Shown: in pieces, positions 53,593 to 63,247 of the stretch | Numbering within the stretch: the first letter of the stretch is position 1 | How the letters are laid out: every line of letters begins with the position of its first letter | Assembly: GCA_947461435.1 (NCBI GenBank) | Contig: CANHLE010000005.1 | Coordinates: forward strand, 1-64,000 | Source: Paracoccaceae bacterium | Lineage (GTDB): Bacteria; Pseudomonadota; Alphaproteobacteria; Rhodobacterales; Rhodobacteraceae | Reading direction: 5' to 3' | DNA length: 64,000 bases | Position numbers and translations under genes: made by a program | Notes under the pieces: model-generated | Told to the model about the DNA's origin: nothing | Database searches by the model: none | What the model saw: the letters and a program-made list of their open reading frames with translations, nothing else

Positions 53593-56592
53593 ATGCCCAT
53601 GGAAAAGAACTTCAACCCGGCCGAGGCCGAAGCCCGCATTTCCGCCTTGTGGGAGGCTGAAAAGGTCGGCCGCGCGGGGGCCAACAAAAAGCCCGGCGCG
53701 AAACCCTTTTCCATCATGATCCCCCCGCCCAATGTCACCGGATCGCTTCACATGGGCCATGCCTTCAACAACACCCTTCAGGATATTCTGATCCGCTGGC
53801 ACCGCATGCAGGGCGACGATACCCTGTGGCAAGTGGGCACCGATCACGCGGGCATTGCCACCCAGATGGTGGTTGAACGCGAACTGGCCAAAGACAAATC
53901 CAACGCCACCCGCCGCGAGATGGGCCGCGAGGCTTTTCTGGCCAAGGTCTGGGAATGGAAAGCGCAATCCGGCGGCACCATCATCAACCAGCTCAAACGC
54001 CTTGGCGCGTCCTGCGACTGGGACCGCGAGGCTTTCACCATGTCGGGCAATTTCCCCGATGCCGTGACCAAGGTCTTTGTGGACATGTACAACAAGGGGC
54101 TGATCTACCGCGGCAAGCGCCTTGTGAACTGGGACCCCCACTTTGAAACCGCGATTTCCGATCTTGAGGTCGAGAATATCGAAGTCGCGGGCCATATGTG
54201 GCATTTCAAATACCGCCTCGCGGGCGGCGAGACCTATGAATACATTGAAAAAGACGCCGAAGGGACTGTAACGCTGCGCGAGACGCGCGATTATATCTCC
54301 ATCGCCACAACGCGCCCCGAAACCATGCTGGGCGACGGCGCGGTCGCGGTTCACCCCTCTGACGCGCGCTATGCCCCCATTGTCGGCAAGATGGTGCACC
54401 TGCCGCTGTGTGACCGCCTGATCCCGATCATCACCGATGAATACCCCGACCCGACCTTTGGTTCCGGCGCGGTGAAGATCACCGGCGCGCATGATTTCAA
54501 CGATTATGCCGTGGCCAAACGCGCGAACCTGCCCTGCTACCGCCTGATGGACACCAGCGCCAAAATGCGCGCCGATGGTGCGCCCTATGAACAGGCCGTC
54601 GCCCGCGCCCGCGAAATCGCGGCGGGCAGCGCAACGAGCGAATCCGAAGTCGATGCGCTGAACCTCGTCCCCGAAAAATACCGCGGTCTTGACCGTTTTG
54701 AGGCCCGCAAACAGGTCGTGGCCGACATCACCGCTGCAGGCCTTGCCGTGACCACCTTGGTCAAGGAAGTCGACGAAGAAACCGGCAGCGAACATCTGCG
54801 GCTGGAGCCGGTGGTCGAGGCGAAAAAGATCATGCAGCCCTTCGGTGACCGATCGAAGGTCGTGATCGAGCCGATGCTGACCGACCAATGGTTCGTGGAC
54901 ACCGCCAAAATTGTTGGCCCCGCACTGGATGCCGTGCGCACGGGCAAGACCCGCATTATGCCGGAATCGGGCGAGAAGACCTATTTCCACTGGCTGGAGA
55001 ATATCGAGCCGTGGTGTATTTCCCGCCAGCTGTGGTGGGGGCATCAAATTCCGGTTTGGTACGGGCCAAAACTTCTTGCAAAAGAGGGTACTTCAATCCT
55101 TGTGGCGAAGCGCACTTGGAATGAAAGCAAAGATTTCATTGAGAATGAACTTCAGCCTTTTTGTGCACCTTCAAGTGAAGAAGCCATAAAAATGGCTGAA
55201 GAATATTACGGAATGAAAGTTTCTGAATCTAACACTTTGCTTCATTCAATTCTGGCCGATGCGGCTCCTGGCGCGACAGTTTCTATTTTTCGCGACCCCG
55301 ACGTCCTCGACACCTGGTTCTCCTCCGGCCTCTGGCCTATCGGCACGCTCGGCTGGCCCGACCAAACCCCTGAACTGCAAACCTATTTCCCCACCTCCGC
55401 CCTCATCACCGGGTCTGATATCATCTTCTTCTGGGTCGCCCGGATGATGATGATGCAACTGGCCGTCGTGGGCGAGGTGCCGTTCAAAGACGTCTACCTG
55501 CACGGCCTTGTGCGCGACGCCAAGGGCAAGAAAATGTCGAAATCCTTGGGCAACGTGGTTGACCCCCTCGACGCCATCAACGAATTCGGTGCCGATGCCC
55601 TGCGCTTTACCAATGCCGCCATGGCCTCGATGGGCGGGGTTTTGAAATACGACCCCCAGCGCATCGCGGGCTATCGCAACTTTGGCACTAAACTGTGGAA
55701 CGCCTGCCGCTTTGCCGAAATGAACGGCGTCTGGGAAGGGCACAAAACCCAAGAGACGCCCCCCCCGGCCACCGCCACCGCCAACCTGTGGATCTTGGGC
55801 GAAACCGCCAAGGCCTTGGCCGAGGTGAACGATGCACTGGCCGCCTACCGCTTTGATCAGGCGGCAGATGCGCTGTACAAATTCGTCTGGGGCCGGGTTT
55901 GCGACTGGTATGTCGAATTCGCCAAACCGTTGTTCGACGGGCCGCAAGCCGGCGAAACCCGCGCCACGATGGCCTTTGTGCTGGATCACTGCATGATCCT
56001 GCTGCACCCCTTCATGCCCTTCATCACCGAAGAGCTGTGGTCCACCACCGGCACGCGCGCCAAACGGCTGGTGCACACCGATTGGCCCCGCCTTGGCACC
56101 GATCTGATCACCGCCGAGGCCGATCTTGAAATGACCTGGGTCACCACCTTGATCGACGAGGTCCGCTCTGCCCGCGCGCAGGTTCACGTGCCCGTCGGCC
56201 TGAAGATCGACATCGTGGCCACCACCCTTGGCGAGGCTGCCCGCATGGCATGGCAGCGCAACGACGCGCTGATCCGCCGCCTTGCGCGCATCGACACCTT
56301 CGCCGAAGGCCCCGCGCCCAAAGGCTCCATCTCGCTGGCCGCCCCCGGCGCAACCTTTGCCATTCCTCTGGCCGGTCTGATCGACATCGCCGAGGAAAAA
56401 GCCCGCCTGACAAAGGCAATGGACAAGCTGGCCAAGGAAATCGGCGGGCTGAAGGGCCGCCTGACCAACCCCAACTTCGCGGCCTCTGCCCCCGAAGATG
56501 TGGTGATGGAAGCCCGCGCCAACCTTGAAGCGCGCGAGGAAGAGGCGGCAAAGCTCACCGCGGCCCTGTCCCGTCTGGCCGAAATCGGCTGA
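53593..56592 (+). CDS. valS: valyl-tRNA synthetase
   Basis: Charges tRNA-Val. The 999-aa class I enzyme has [20 protein letters not shown] (HIGH), [13 protein letters not shown], the editing domain ([17 protein letters not shown]), [30 protein letters not shown], and [14 protein letters not shown] (KMSKS), and ends in a coiled-coil ([20 protein letters not shown]). Between WYGP and DVLDTW, where length varies in the family, lies an insert of about 70 residues encoded by AT-rich DNA. ATG 53593 has AAAGGA 8 nt upstream; 53584 is an alternative. Confidence 0.97.
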   Translation: MPMEKNFNPAEAEARISALWEAEKVGRAGANKKPGAKPFSIMIPPPNVTGSLHMGHAFNNTLQDILIRWHRMQGDDTLWQVGTDHAGIATQMVVERELAKDKSNATRREMGREAFLAKVWEWKAQSGGTIINQLKRLGASCDWDREAFTMSGNFPDAVTKVFVDMYNKGLIYRGKRLVNWDPHFETAISDLEVENIEVAGHMWHFKYRLAGGETYEYIEKDAEGTVTLRETRDYISIATTRPETMLGDGAVAVHPSDARYAPIVGKMVHLPLCDRLIPIITDEYPDPTFGSGAVKITGAHDFNDYAVAKRANLPCYRLMDTSAKMRADGAPYEQAVARAREIAAGSATSESEVDALNLVPEKYRGLDRFEARKQVVADITAAGLAVTTLVKEVDEETGSEHLRLEPVVEAKKIMQPFGDRSKVVIEPMLTDQWFVDTAKIVGPALDAVRTGKTRIMPESGEKTYFHWLENIEPWCISRQLWWGHQIPVWYGPKLLAKEGTSILVAKRTWNESKDFIENELQPFCAPSSEEAIKMAEEYYGMKVSESNTLLHSILADAAPGATVSIFRDPDVLDTWFSSGLWPIGTLGWPDQTPELQTYFPTSALITGSDIIFFWVARMMMMQLAVVGEVPFKDVYLHGLVRDAKGKKMSKSLGNVVDPLDAINEFGADALRFTNAAMASMGGVLKYDPQRIAGYRNFGTKLWNACRFAEMNGVWEGHKTQETPPPATATANLWILGETAKALAEVNDALAAYRFDQAADALYKFVWGRVCDWYVEFAKPLFDGPQAGETRATMAFVLDHCMILLHPFMPFITEELWSTTGTRAKRLVHTDWPRLGTDLITAEADLEMTWVTTLIDEVRSARAQVHVPVGLKIDIVATTLGEAARMAWQRNDALIRRLARIDTFAEGPAPKGSISLAAPGATFAIPLAGLIDIAEEKARLTKAMDKLAKEIGGLKGRLTNPNFAASAPEDVVMEARANLEAREEEAAKLTAALSRLAEIG
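55045..55290 (+). other. AT-rich foreign-looking segment inside valS
   Basis: By hand count 55081-55260 has 70 G/C of 180 bases (39%), while 55321-55380 has 40 of 60 (67%). Codons switch to ATT, GTT, TCT, TTT, CTT, GAA and AAA exactly within the segment and return to GTC, CTC, GAC afterwards. The reading frame is kept. Confidence 0.85.
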
Positions 56593-56627
56593 GGCCCTGT
56601 TTTCGGGCAGATGACCCGTGACCATGT

Positions 56628-56648
56628 CCCATTGCCCGCTGCAATGGG
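56628..56648 (+). terminator. hairpin after valS
   Basis: CCCATTG (56628-56634), 7-nt loop, CAATGGG (56642-56648), 36 nt after the valS stop. No T-tract; weak. Confidence 0.4.
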
Positions 56649-56717
56649 GCCGCTTGGGGGGGGCAGCCGCCCTTTCACTCTGCCCCTGCCATCCCCATAT
56701 CTGGGGGGGAGGGTCCC

Positions 56718-57047
56718 ATGTCCTGGATCAGCAGACGTGCCGAACGCCAAATCGCCAAGGCCAAGGCCGAAGGCGCGCTTGACCATCTGCCGGGCGCAGG
56801 CAAACCGCTCGTGGATCACCCCGAAAATGCCTTCGTCTCGGCCAGCGACGCCGCGGGCTTTCGCCTCATGGCGGCCGCGGGCCTTCTGCCGCAGGAAATC
56901 ACCCTGAAAAAAGCCGCCGCGGTGCAGCGCGTTCATCTTTCCACCCTGACAGACCCCGCCCTGCGCAAGGCCGCCATGGCCAAACTCGCCGAAATCGAAA
57001 TGCGCCAAGCCATTGCCGAAGAGGCCCGCCGCGAATTTCTACGCTAA
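56718..57047 (+). CDS. DUF1992 (DnaJC28-like) protein
   Basis: 109 aa with the DUF1992 pattern: ERQIAKAKAEGALDHLPGAG, KPLVDHPENAFV, MAAAGLLPQEITLKK. The family is shared with the conserved domain of eukaryotic DNAJC28, without the J domain. Highly charged, helical, cytoplasmic; function unknown. GGGGGAGGG lies before the ATG. Confidence 0.85.
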   Translation: MSWISRRAERQIAKAKAEGALDHLPGAGKPLVDHPENAFVSASDAAGFRLMAAAGLLPQEITLKKAAAVQRVHLSTLTDPALRKAAMAKLAEIEMRQAIAEEARREFLR

Positions 57048-57128
57048 CCTGTACAAACAGCGCGGCAGCCCGCGCGTGGCCCTGAAAGGCCCCTTGCCAG
57101 AACCTGATTTCCTCGCCACTTTCCCCCC

Positions 57129-58226
57129 ATGTCGCGCTTTCTCACCCCCCTCGCCCAATCGCTGCCGTCAAGCGTTCCCTTCGTCGGCCCCGAAACCCAG
57201 GAACGCCGCCTCGGCCGCCCCTTCGCGGCCAGACTTGGCGCGAACGAAAGCCTTTTCGGCCCTTCGCCCAAGGCACTTGCCGCGCTTGCCGCCGCCGCAT
57301 CGCAGGTCTGGATGTACGGCGATCCGGAAAACCATGATCTCAAATCCGCCATCGCGGCCCATCACGGCGTCACCCCGGCGCATGTTGTGGTGGGCGAAGG
57401 GATTGATGGGCTCTTGGGCTATCTCGCGCGGCTGACAGTCACCGAAGGCACCGCCGTCGTCACCTCTCTGGGGGCCTATCCCACCTTCAATTTCCACATT
57501 CTGGGGTTTGGCGGCGCGCTGACGCGGGTGCCCTACCGCGGCAACCACGAAGACCCCGAATCCTTGCTTGAGGCGGCGATCCGCCAGCGCGCGCGCCTTG
57601 TGTATCTGGCCAACCCCGACAATCCGATGGGCAGCCACCACCCCGGATCGGTGATCGAAGATCTGATCGCCCAGTTGCCCGAAGACACGCTTTTGGTTCT
57701 GGACGAGGCCTATGTCGATCTGGCGCCACCCGAAACCGCCGCCCGTGTCGCGCCCGATGATCCGCGCGTCATCCGCCTGCGCACCTTTTCCAAGGCGCAT
57801 GGCATGGCCGGGGCCCGCGTGGGCTATGCGCTGGCCGAACCGGGCCTTGCCCGCGCTTTTGACAAGGTGCGCAACCATTTTGCCGTCGGCCGCATCGTTC
57901 AGGCGGGTGCCTTGGCCGCGCTGGCAGATACCGACCATCTGCACAGCGTGCGCGCCAGAACACTGCGCGCGCGCGCGCAACTGGGCGACATCGCCCGCGC
58001 CCACGGCCTTGAACCCCTGCCCTCGGCCACCAATTTCGTCACCTTGGATTGCGGCCGCGATGGGGACTATGCCCACGCTGTGCTGGCCGCCCTGACGCAG
58101 CACGGAATCTTCGTGCGCATGCCCGGCGTCGCCCCGCTGGATCGGTGCATCCGTGTCAGCCTTGGCGACGAAAAGGCCATGGCCACCTTTGGTGACGCCT
58201 TAGGGCGGGCTTTGAAATCAATCTGA
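57129..58226 (+). CDS. HisC-type pyridoxal phosphate aminotransferase
   Basis: 365-aa fold type I aminotransferase of the histidinol-phosphate aminotransferase group: LGANESLFGPSP, VWMYGDPENHDLKSAIAAHH, VYLANPDNPMGSHH, LLVLDEAYVDLAP, LRTFSKAHGMAGARVGYALA with the PLP lysine, and a C-terminal RVSLGDEKAM. It could be HisC or a dedicated aromatic/other aminotransferase; no his genes are adjacent. Active-site residues appear intact. Confidence 0.85.
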   Translation: MSRFLTPLAQSLPSSVPFVGPETQERRLGRPFAARLGANESLFGPSPKALAALAAAASQVWMYGDPENHDLKSAIAAHHGVTPAHVVVGEGIDGLLGYLARLTVTEGTAVVTSLGAYPTFNFHILGFGGALTRVPYRGNHEDPESLLEAAIRQRARLVYLANPDNPMGSHHPGSVIEDLIAQLPEDTLLVLDEAYVDLAPPETAARVAPDDPRVIRLRTFSKAHGMAGARVGYALAEPGLARAFDKVRNHFAVGRIVQAGALAALADTDHLHSVRARTLRARAQLGDIARAHGLEPLPSATNFVTLDCGRDGDYAHAVLAALTQHGIFVRMPGVAPLDRCIRVSLGDEKAMATFGDALGRALKSI

Positions 58227-58236
58227 CGGTCCGCGC

Positions 58237-58596
58237 CTATTCGGCAGCGATGCCCGTTGCAGGCCCAAGGCTCGGCGCCGATCCTTCGGCCACATCCTTG
58301 GCCGAGCCCAATCGCGGCGCGGTTTCCACCGCGATCAACCGCGTCTGCACCGCTTCGGCATCGGCCGACAGGATGCGTCGGAACACCATCATGTTCTGAT
58401 AGGTGGTCTTGGTGCCCGTCAGGCCCGTGCGCTCATCCACGGGCAAGGTATCTGCCCGCACATAGTCCCAGCCTTCGGCCCCCATCGCATTCATCATCGT
58501 GGTCATCGCCAAGGCGAAACGTTCTTCGGTCGTCTTCACCCCGCGGGCTTTTTCGCCGCGGCGCGGTGCCGGAACCACTTTGAATTCATAGCGCAT
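58237..58596 (-). CDS. DUF4177-like small protein
   Basis: 119 aa: MRYEFKVVPAPRRGEKARGV, then ALAMTTMMNAMGAEGWDYVRADTLP and YQNMMVFRR, the pattern of DUF4177 (short protein with the AEGWEYV-type motif). A flexible Ala/Pro-rich C-terminus follows. Start ATG 58596 in preference to GTG 58608. Convergent with the aminotransferase gene; function unknown. Confidence 0.72.
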   Translation of the reverse strand: MRYEFKVVPAPRRGEKARGVKTTEERFALAMTTMMNAMGAEGWDYVRADTLPVDERTGLTGTKTTYQNMMVFRRILSADAEAVQTRLIAVETAPRLGSAKDVAEGSAPSLGPATGIAAE

Positions 58597-58731
58597 GAAA
58601 CACCCCACCCCAAGACTGTGCTAAAACTAATACTCAGATTCGCCGCCCAAGTCCAAGATTTCCTTGATCTTTCCGGAAAAAGCGGGCGCAACCCCATCCT
58701 GTTGTGGCGCGCCGCGCATCGCCCCCAACCC

Positions 58732-59421
58732 CTAGCGGCCCGCCACGCGCCGCGCCGCCCTTGCGCCCAAAACCTCTGCCCCCACCAGCGCCGCCACCGC
58801 TAGCCCCACCGACAAGGCCACCATCCCCGCCGCCGCAGCCTCGCCGCCCGGAACGGAAAGCTGCCCCTGAATGGCGCTCGCCAGCGTGCGCGTCTGGCCC
58901 GGAATCGCGGCAACAAAGGTGATCGTCGCCCCAAATTCGCCCAGCGCCTTGGCAAATCCCATCACGCCGCCCACCAGAACGCCGGGCCGAATCAAGGGCC
59001 AGATCACCTTGGCAAACACCATCCAAGGCCCCGCCCCAAGCGAGGCCGCCGACAACAAAACCTCGCGCGGCAGCGCCTCCAGCGAGGCGCGGATCGGCCG
59101 CACCATCAAGGGCATCCCCATCACGATCGACGCCAAAACCGCGCCCTTCCAGTTGAATGCCAAGATCAGCCCCAGCGCCGCCTCCAGCGTGCTGCCCAAA
59201 GGTCCCTTGCGCCCAAACCAGATCAGCAGCAGCCACCCCGTCGCAACCGGCGGCAGGACCAGCGGCAAATGCACCAAAAGGTTCAGCATAAACCAGCCCG
59301 GAAACCGCCGCACCAAAGCCAAGGCAAGGCCCAGCGCCACCGGCACCCCCAACGCCGTGGCCCAGCACGCCACCCACAGCGTCAATCGCAGCGCATCCCA
59401 AGCCTCAGGCGGAAACATCAT
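58732..59421 (-). CDS. modB: molybdate ABC transporter permease
   Basis: 229-aa inner-membrane permease with five to six helices: LRLTLWVACWATALGVPVAL, NLLVHLPLVLPPVATGWLLL, ASIVMGMPLMVRPIRASLEA, and the EAA-type FAKALGEFGATITFVAAIPG, which is specific to ModB/CysT-like permeases. The start overlaps the modA stop by 4 bp. The ATPase gene modC, which usually follows, is absent: only 135 bp separate modB from the next start. Confidence 0.93.
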   Translation of the reverse strand: MMFPPEAWDALRLTLWVACWATALGVPVALGLALALVRRFPGWFMLNLLVHLPLVLPPVATGWLLLIWFGRKGPLGSTLEAALGLILAFNWKGAVLASIVMGMPLMVRPIRASLEALPREVLLSAASLGAGPWMVFAKVIWPLIRPGVLVGGVMGFAKALGEFGATITFVAAIPGQTRTLASAIQGQLSVPGGEAAAAGMVALSVGLAVAALVGAEVLGARAARRVAGR

Positions 59422-60179
59422 GGCAGAATGTCAAATCCCAAGGCGGCAAACACGCCATCGGCGCGCTCGGCCTGCACATAGGCCGCAAATTCCGTCGCCG
59501 CCGGGCCCGCCCCCGCCATCACCGCCAAGGGATAGCGGATTGCGCTGTGGCTGTCGGCGGGAAACTCCGCCACAACGCCAACCCCGTCGGCCGCCAAATC
59601 ATCCGCCACCGCATCCGAGGCGTAGACAATGCCAAATCCGGCTTCGCCCGTCTCCACCAACGCCAAGGCCGCGCGGGCGGTGTCGGTTTCGGCCACCTGC
59701 GGCGCCGCCGCGTCCCACAGACCCAGACTGACAAGCGCCTCTTTGCCATACTGCCCGGCCGGAACCGAATCCACCCGCCCCATCGCCAGCTTTCCCCCCG
59801 CCAAAAGTTCCGCCAGATCCAGACCGGGCCCCAAATCGACCCGCGCCGCATCGGCCCCATGCGCGATCAGCACCAACTGATTGCCCAAGATGGCCCGCCG
59901 GCTTCCGGGCGCGACCAATCCCGCCGCCTCCACCTCATCCATCCAGATCTCCGACGCCGACAGAAACAGATCCGCCGGCGCGCCTTCTTCGATCTGCTTG
60001 GCCAGCTTTGAGGATGAATCATAGGCGATCAGGGCCACATTCCCCGTCTCGTCGCGCCATTCCGCTGCAATCTGGTCCAACGCGGTCTTCAGACTCGAGG
60101 CTGCAAAAACCGTCACCTCCTCTGCCCGCAAGGGCAGGCCCATGCCTGACACCAAACCAGCAATAACAAGGATTTTCAT
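59418..60179 (-). CDS. modA: molybdate-binding protein
   Basis: Periplasmic molybdate/tungstate binder. 253-aa precursor with a signal peptide (MKILVIAGLVSGMGLPLRAE) and ModA motifs: VTVFAASSLKTALDQIAAEW, LIAYDSSSKLAKQIEEGAPA, DLFLSASEIWMDE, FGIVYASDAVADD and RYPLAVMA. The 58-bp gap to the modE-like gene contains two GCGCGC blocks and a TATAG, perhaps part of a Mo-responsive operator, but no clear ModE site. Confidence 0.93.
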   Translation of the reverse strand: MKILVIAGLVSGMGLPLRAEEVTVFAASSLKTALDQIAAEWRDETGNVALIAYDSSSKLAKQIEEGAPADLFLSASEIWMDEVEAAGLVAPGSRRAILGNQLVLIAHGADAARVDLGPGLDLAELLAGGKLAMGRVDSVPAGQYGKEALVSLGLWDAAAPQVAETDTARAALALVETGEAGFGIVYASDAVADDLAADGVGVVAEFPADSHSAIRYPLAVMAGAGPAATEFAAYVQAERADGVFAALGFDILP

Positions 60180-60237
60180 GGGTTTGCACCTTTCACTTTC
60201 AGCGACACTATAGCGCGCTGACCAAGGCGCGCAAACG

Positions 60238-60576
60238 TTATTTCCGCTTGGACATATCGAAAATCGCCCGCAAATCGCCGGCCGCGTCATGCCACACCAG
60301 CGCTTCCAGCGCGCGAAACCGAGTCAAAAGCTTTGCCCCCGCCTCGGTCACCGCCGCCCCGCCGCCCTTGGCCCCCCCGCGCAAGGAAATCACCACCGGC
60401 TCGGACAAGCCCGCGTTCATTTCCTCCACCAAACCCCAGGCACGCTTGTAACTCATCCCCATCGCCCGGCCCGCCGCCGAAATGGACCCTTCGCGTGCGA
60501 TCGCCTCCAACAATTCGGCCTTGCCCGGCCCCATGACCAGACCATTGTCAAATTCCAACCGCAGCTTCAGATCCAT
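60238..60576 (-). CDS. ModE N-terminal-domain regulator (single HTH domain)
   Basis: 112-aa winged-helix protein: LLEAIAREGSISAAGRAMGM, SYKRAWGLVEEMNAGLSEPV, GGAKGGGAAVTEAGAKLLTR, the ModE/LysR-like N-terminal domain. The C-terminal molybdate-binding (TOBE/Mop) domains of E. coli ModE are missing, so it may sense molybdate through a partner or dimer interface, or control by another means. Lies directly upstream of modA. The frame open to 60651 is rejected. Confidence 0.85.
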   Translation of the reverse strand: MDLKLRLEFDNGLVMGPGKAELLEAIAREGSISAAGRAMGMSYKRAWGLVEEMNAGLSEPVVISLRGGAKGGGAAVTEAGAKLLTRFRALEALVWHDAAGDLRAIFDMSKRK

Positions 60577-60684
60577 CACGGCCCCCAACCGATCGCCCGC
60601 CCCAAACGCACGCGCCGCCCAAGGTCTCCCCCGTGCGGCGCGTCCCGTCAACCCGGTCTCATCCCAATGGACGGCCGCTTCGCC

Positions 60685-61905
60685 CTAGAAAAAGGCCTGA
60701 AGCCCGGTGATCGCCCGGCCCAGGATCAGCGCATGCACATCATGCGTCCCCTCATAGGTGTTGACCGTCTCCAGATTCACCATATGGCGCATGATCTGAT
60801 AATCTTCCTGAATCCCATTGCCGCCATGCATGTCGCGCGCCCAACGGGCCGCCTCCAGCGCCTTGCCGCAATTGTTGCGCTTCACGATCGAAATCATCTC
60901 CGGCGCGGCATTGGCCTCGTCCAGCAAACGCCCCACCCGCAGGCTGGCCTGCAGGCCCAGCGAAATCTCTGTCATCATGTTGGCCAGCTTCAACTGATAC
61001 AGCTGCATCCCCGCCAAGGGTTTGCCAAACTGCTTGCGGTCCAGCCCATACTGACGGGCCGCCGACATGCAAAACTCTGCCGCGCCCATGACCCCCCAGG
61101 AAATGCCGTAACGCGCCCGGTTCAAACAGCCAAACGGCCCCTTCAACCCTTCGACAAACGGCAAAAGCGCCTCTTCGCCCACTTCGACATCCTTCATCAC
61201 GATCTCACCCGTGACAGAGGCCCGCAGACTCAACTTGCCCCCCACCTTGGGCGCGCTCAACCCCGTCATGCCCTTGTCCAGCACAAAACCCCGGATCTTG
61301 CCGCCATGCGCATCAGATTTGGCCCAAATCACAAAGACATCGGCAATCGGTGCGTTCGAAATCCACATCTTCGCGCCATTGATCACATAGCCATTGGCGG
61401 TTTTCTTGGCCGTCGTCTTCATGCCCGCCGGATCAGACCCTGCATCGGGTTCTGTCAGGCCAAAACAACCAATCCATTCGCCCGACGACAGCTTGGGCAG
61501 ATACTTCTGACGCTGCGCTTCGGTGCCATAGGCATAGATCGGATACATCACCAAACTGGATTGCACAGACATCATCGACCGATAGCCGCTGTCCACCCGC
61601 TCCACTTCGCGTGCGATCAGACCATAGGCCACATAGCTTGCCCCGAGGCCGCCGTATTCTTCGGGAATGGTGGACCCCAAAAGACCCATCTGCCCCATCT
61701 CGCGAAAGATTTCCGGGTCTGCCGTCTCGTCGCGGTAAGCGGCGATCACCCGCGGCTGCAGCTTTTCCTGCGCATAGGCCCGCGCGCCATCGCGCAGCAT
61801 GCGCTCTTCCTCGCTCAGCTGGTCCTCCAGACGAAAGGGATCTTCCCAGTTGAACCGCCCCAGATCGGGCGCGTCTTTGGCTTTCAGCTTGGGTTGGTCG
61901 GCCAT
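60685..61905 (-). CDS. glutaryl-CoA dehydrogenase
   Basis: 406-aa acyl-CoA dehydrogenase of the GCD branch: oxidative decarboxylation of glutaryl-CoA to crotonyl-CoA in lysine/tryptophan breakdown. [86 protein letters not shown] and [20 protein letters not shown] (catalytic Glu) match GcdH. GGAGG lies 7 nt before the ATG. Divergent from a LysR-type gene. Confidence 0.94.
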   Translation of the reverse strand: MADQPKLKAKDAPDLGRFNWEDPFRLEDQLSEEERMLRDGARAYAQEKLQPRVIAAYRDETADPEIFREMGQMGLLGSTIPEEYGGLGASYVAYGLIAREVERVDSGYRSMMSVQSSLVMYPIYAYGTEAQRQKYLPKLSSGEWIGCFGLTEPDAGSDPAGMKTTAKKTANGYVINGAKMWISNAPIADVFVIWAKSDAHGGKIRGFVLDKGMTGLSAPKVGGKLSLRASVTGEIVMKDVEVGEEALLPFVEGLKGPFGCLNRARYGISWGVMGAAEFCMSAARQYGLDRKQFGKPLAGMQLYQLKLANMMTEISLGLQASLRVGRLLDEANAAPEMISIVKRNNCGKALEAARWARDMHGGNGIQEDYQIMRHMVNLETVNTYEGTHDVHALILGRAITGLQAFF

Positions 61906-61920
61906 CGGGAATCCTCCACA

Positions 61921-62009
61921 GGAAATCTCATATTCTTCTCGCCATATCCCACATTATTCGGCAAAATGCCAGCGATACAGCCTCACTTATTCATGAGGAA
62001 ACCTCATAT
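61921..62009. promoter_or_regulatory. gcdH/lysR control region with LysR-type box and repeated half-site
   Basis: ATGAGG-AAA-CCTCAT (61993-62007) is an inverted repeat that contains the LysR T-N11-A form and touches the lysR start. GGAAATCTCATAT (61921-61933) matches GGAAACCTCATAT (61997-62009) at 12 of 13 positions, giving a second half-site close to the gcdH ribosome site. Confidence 0.6.
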
Positions 62010-62889
62010 GTTTGCCCGCCGCTATCTGCCCTCCATCCCCTCGCTTCTGGCGCTGGAAGCCGTCGCGCGCCTTGGAACCGCCTCGGCGGCCGCGGCCGAG
62101 TTGAACCTGACGCAGGGCGCCGTCTCGCGCCAGTTGCAGGTTCTCGAAGGGCAACTTGGTGTGCCCCTCCTGATACGCGACAAACACCGCCTGCGGCTGA
62201 CCCCCGCCGCCCAGGATTTCGTGACCGAGGCGCGGCGGGCCTTATCCACGCTGGCCTCTGCCTCTCTCAGCCTGCGGGCCAACCCGACGGGCGGCTCGCT
62301 TAATCTGGCGATTCTGCCCGCCTTCGGTATCCATTGGCTCGCCCCGCGTCTGGCACGCTTTGCCCGCCAACACCCCGAAGTCACCGTGAACCTGTCCACC
62401 CGCCTGAAACCGTTCGATTTCGAGGCGACGAATTTTGATGCGGCCATCCACTATGGACGGCAGGACTGGCCCCATGTGAACTACCTCAAACTCATGGACG
62501 AAGACCTTTTGGCCGTGGCCGCCCCTGCCCTGCTATCGCATCCGTTGACCCAAGCCGGCGACATCTTGCACCTGCCGCTTTTGCAACTCGACAGCCGTCC
62601 GGGCGATTGGTCGCGGTGGCTGACGCATCACGGCGCCCCGCCGCAGCGCCCGCCCGCCATGCTGTTCGATCAGTTCGCCACGATGAGTCAGGCCGCCATC
62701 CATGGGCTTGGGGCGGCGCTTGTCCCGACCTATCTGCTCGACCGCGATCTTGCCGAAGGCCGCCTTGTACCCGTCTTTGGCCCCCCAATTCCGGCCCTTG
62801 GCGCCTATTATCTGACCTACCCCAGTTCCGCCCCGCCCCGTGCCCCCCTCGCCTCTTTTATCACCTGGCTGGCCAGCGAACTGCGTTGA
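62008..62889 (+). CDS. LysR-family regulator (GcvA-like)
   Basis: 293 aa. HTH at residues about 8-65: PSLLALEAVARLGTASAAAA, ELNLTQGAVSRQLQVLEGQL; then a periplasmic-binding-type effector domain of the GcvA group (NLAILPAFGIHWLAPRLARF; NFDAAIHYGRQDWP; AIHGLGAALVPTYLL). ATG 62008 has AGGA upstream; ATG 61993 is possible. Divergent from glutaryl-CoA dehydrogenase, so a GcdR-like activator role is likely. Confidence 0.92.
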   Translation: MFARRYLPSIPSLLALEAVARLGTASAAAAELNLTQGAVSRQLQVLEGQLGVPLLIRDKHRLRLTPAAQDFVTEARRALSTLASASLSLRANPTGGSLNLAILPAFGIHWLAPRLARFARQHPEVTVNLSTRLKPFDFEATNFDAAIHYGRQDWPHVNYLKLMDEDLLAVAAPALLSHPLTQAGDILHLPLLQLDSRPGDWSRWLTHHGAPPQRPPAMLFDQFATMSQAAIHGLGAALVPTYLLDRDLAEGRLVPVFGPPIPALGAYYLTYPSSAPPRAPLASFITWLASELR

Positions 62890-62998
62890 ACCCCGCCCCC
62901 TCCTGCCGGGAACCTGTGGGGTAAGCCAGCCGCAACGCAGAGAAATCTGGCTTGCCTGCCCCCTCGACAAGCCAACCTCTCGCGGTCATTCTGCCCAC

Positions 62999-63241
62999 AT
63001 GAAAGACACCCTGATCCTTGGCGGCGGCCTTGCGGGAACCGCCGCCGCTTTGTGGCTGGCCGACTTGGGCCGCACCGCCCCCCTGATCGAGGCGCGCGGC
63101 GCCCCGGTGTCGCCGCCGCTGGCCCGTCTGGCCTTTGCCGGATCGGATCTGTACTCTGACGCACAGGGCTGGTTTGAAGGTGCGCTTTTAACCGCCCGCG
63201 CCGCCGTAACCGCCCGTCACAACCGCCTGCAGAAAGCGTGA
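62999..63241 (+). pseudogene. collapsed flavin amine oxidase gene (N- and C-termini joined)
   Basis: An 80-codon frame. Its first ~33 residues (MKDTLILGGGLAGTAAALWL and ADLGRTAPLIEARG) are a Rossmann FAD-binding start. The next ~35 (LARLAFAGSDLYSDAQGWFE followed by GALLTARAAV) are the C-terminal FAD-contacting end of flavin amine oxidases. The ~350 residues normally between are missing, with the frame kept. Probably a deletion remnant; it cannot be catalytic. No ribosome site is evident. It ends 6 bp before the next gene. Confidence 0.6.
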
Positions 63242-63247
63242 TATCCC

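Noticed and set aside
53482-55047. A 521-codon frame antisense to valS
   Set aside because: Mirrors the coding constraints of valS; composition rich in Gly/His/Phe without any domain; no ribosome site.
57960-57980. GCGC dinucleotide run as a possible Z-DNA element
   Set aside because: A short run of Arg/Ala codons in the aminotransferase gene; common in DNA of this G+C.
60180-60237. A ModE operator before modA
   Set aside because: Only GCGCGC blocks and a TATAG are visible; the TATATAAC-type palindrome of ModE sites is not recognisable.
60289-62889. An 866-codon plus-strand frame across modE, gcdH and the LysR gene
   Set aside because: Only the part from 62008 on is a gene (LysR). The rest is antisense to modE and glutaryl-CoA dehydrogenase, is rich in His/Arg/Gln as expected of a GC-rich shadow frame, and has no motifs.
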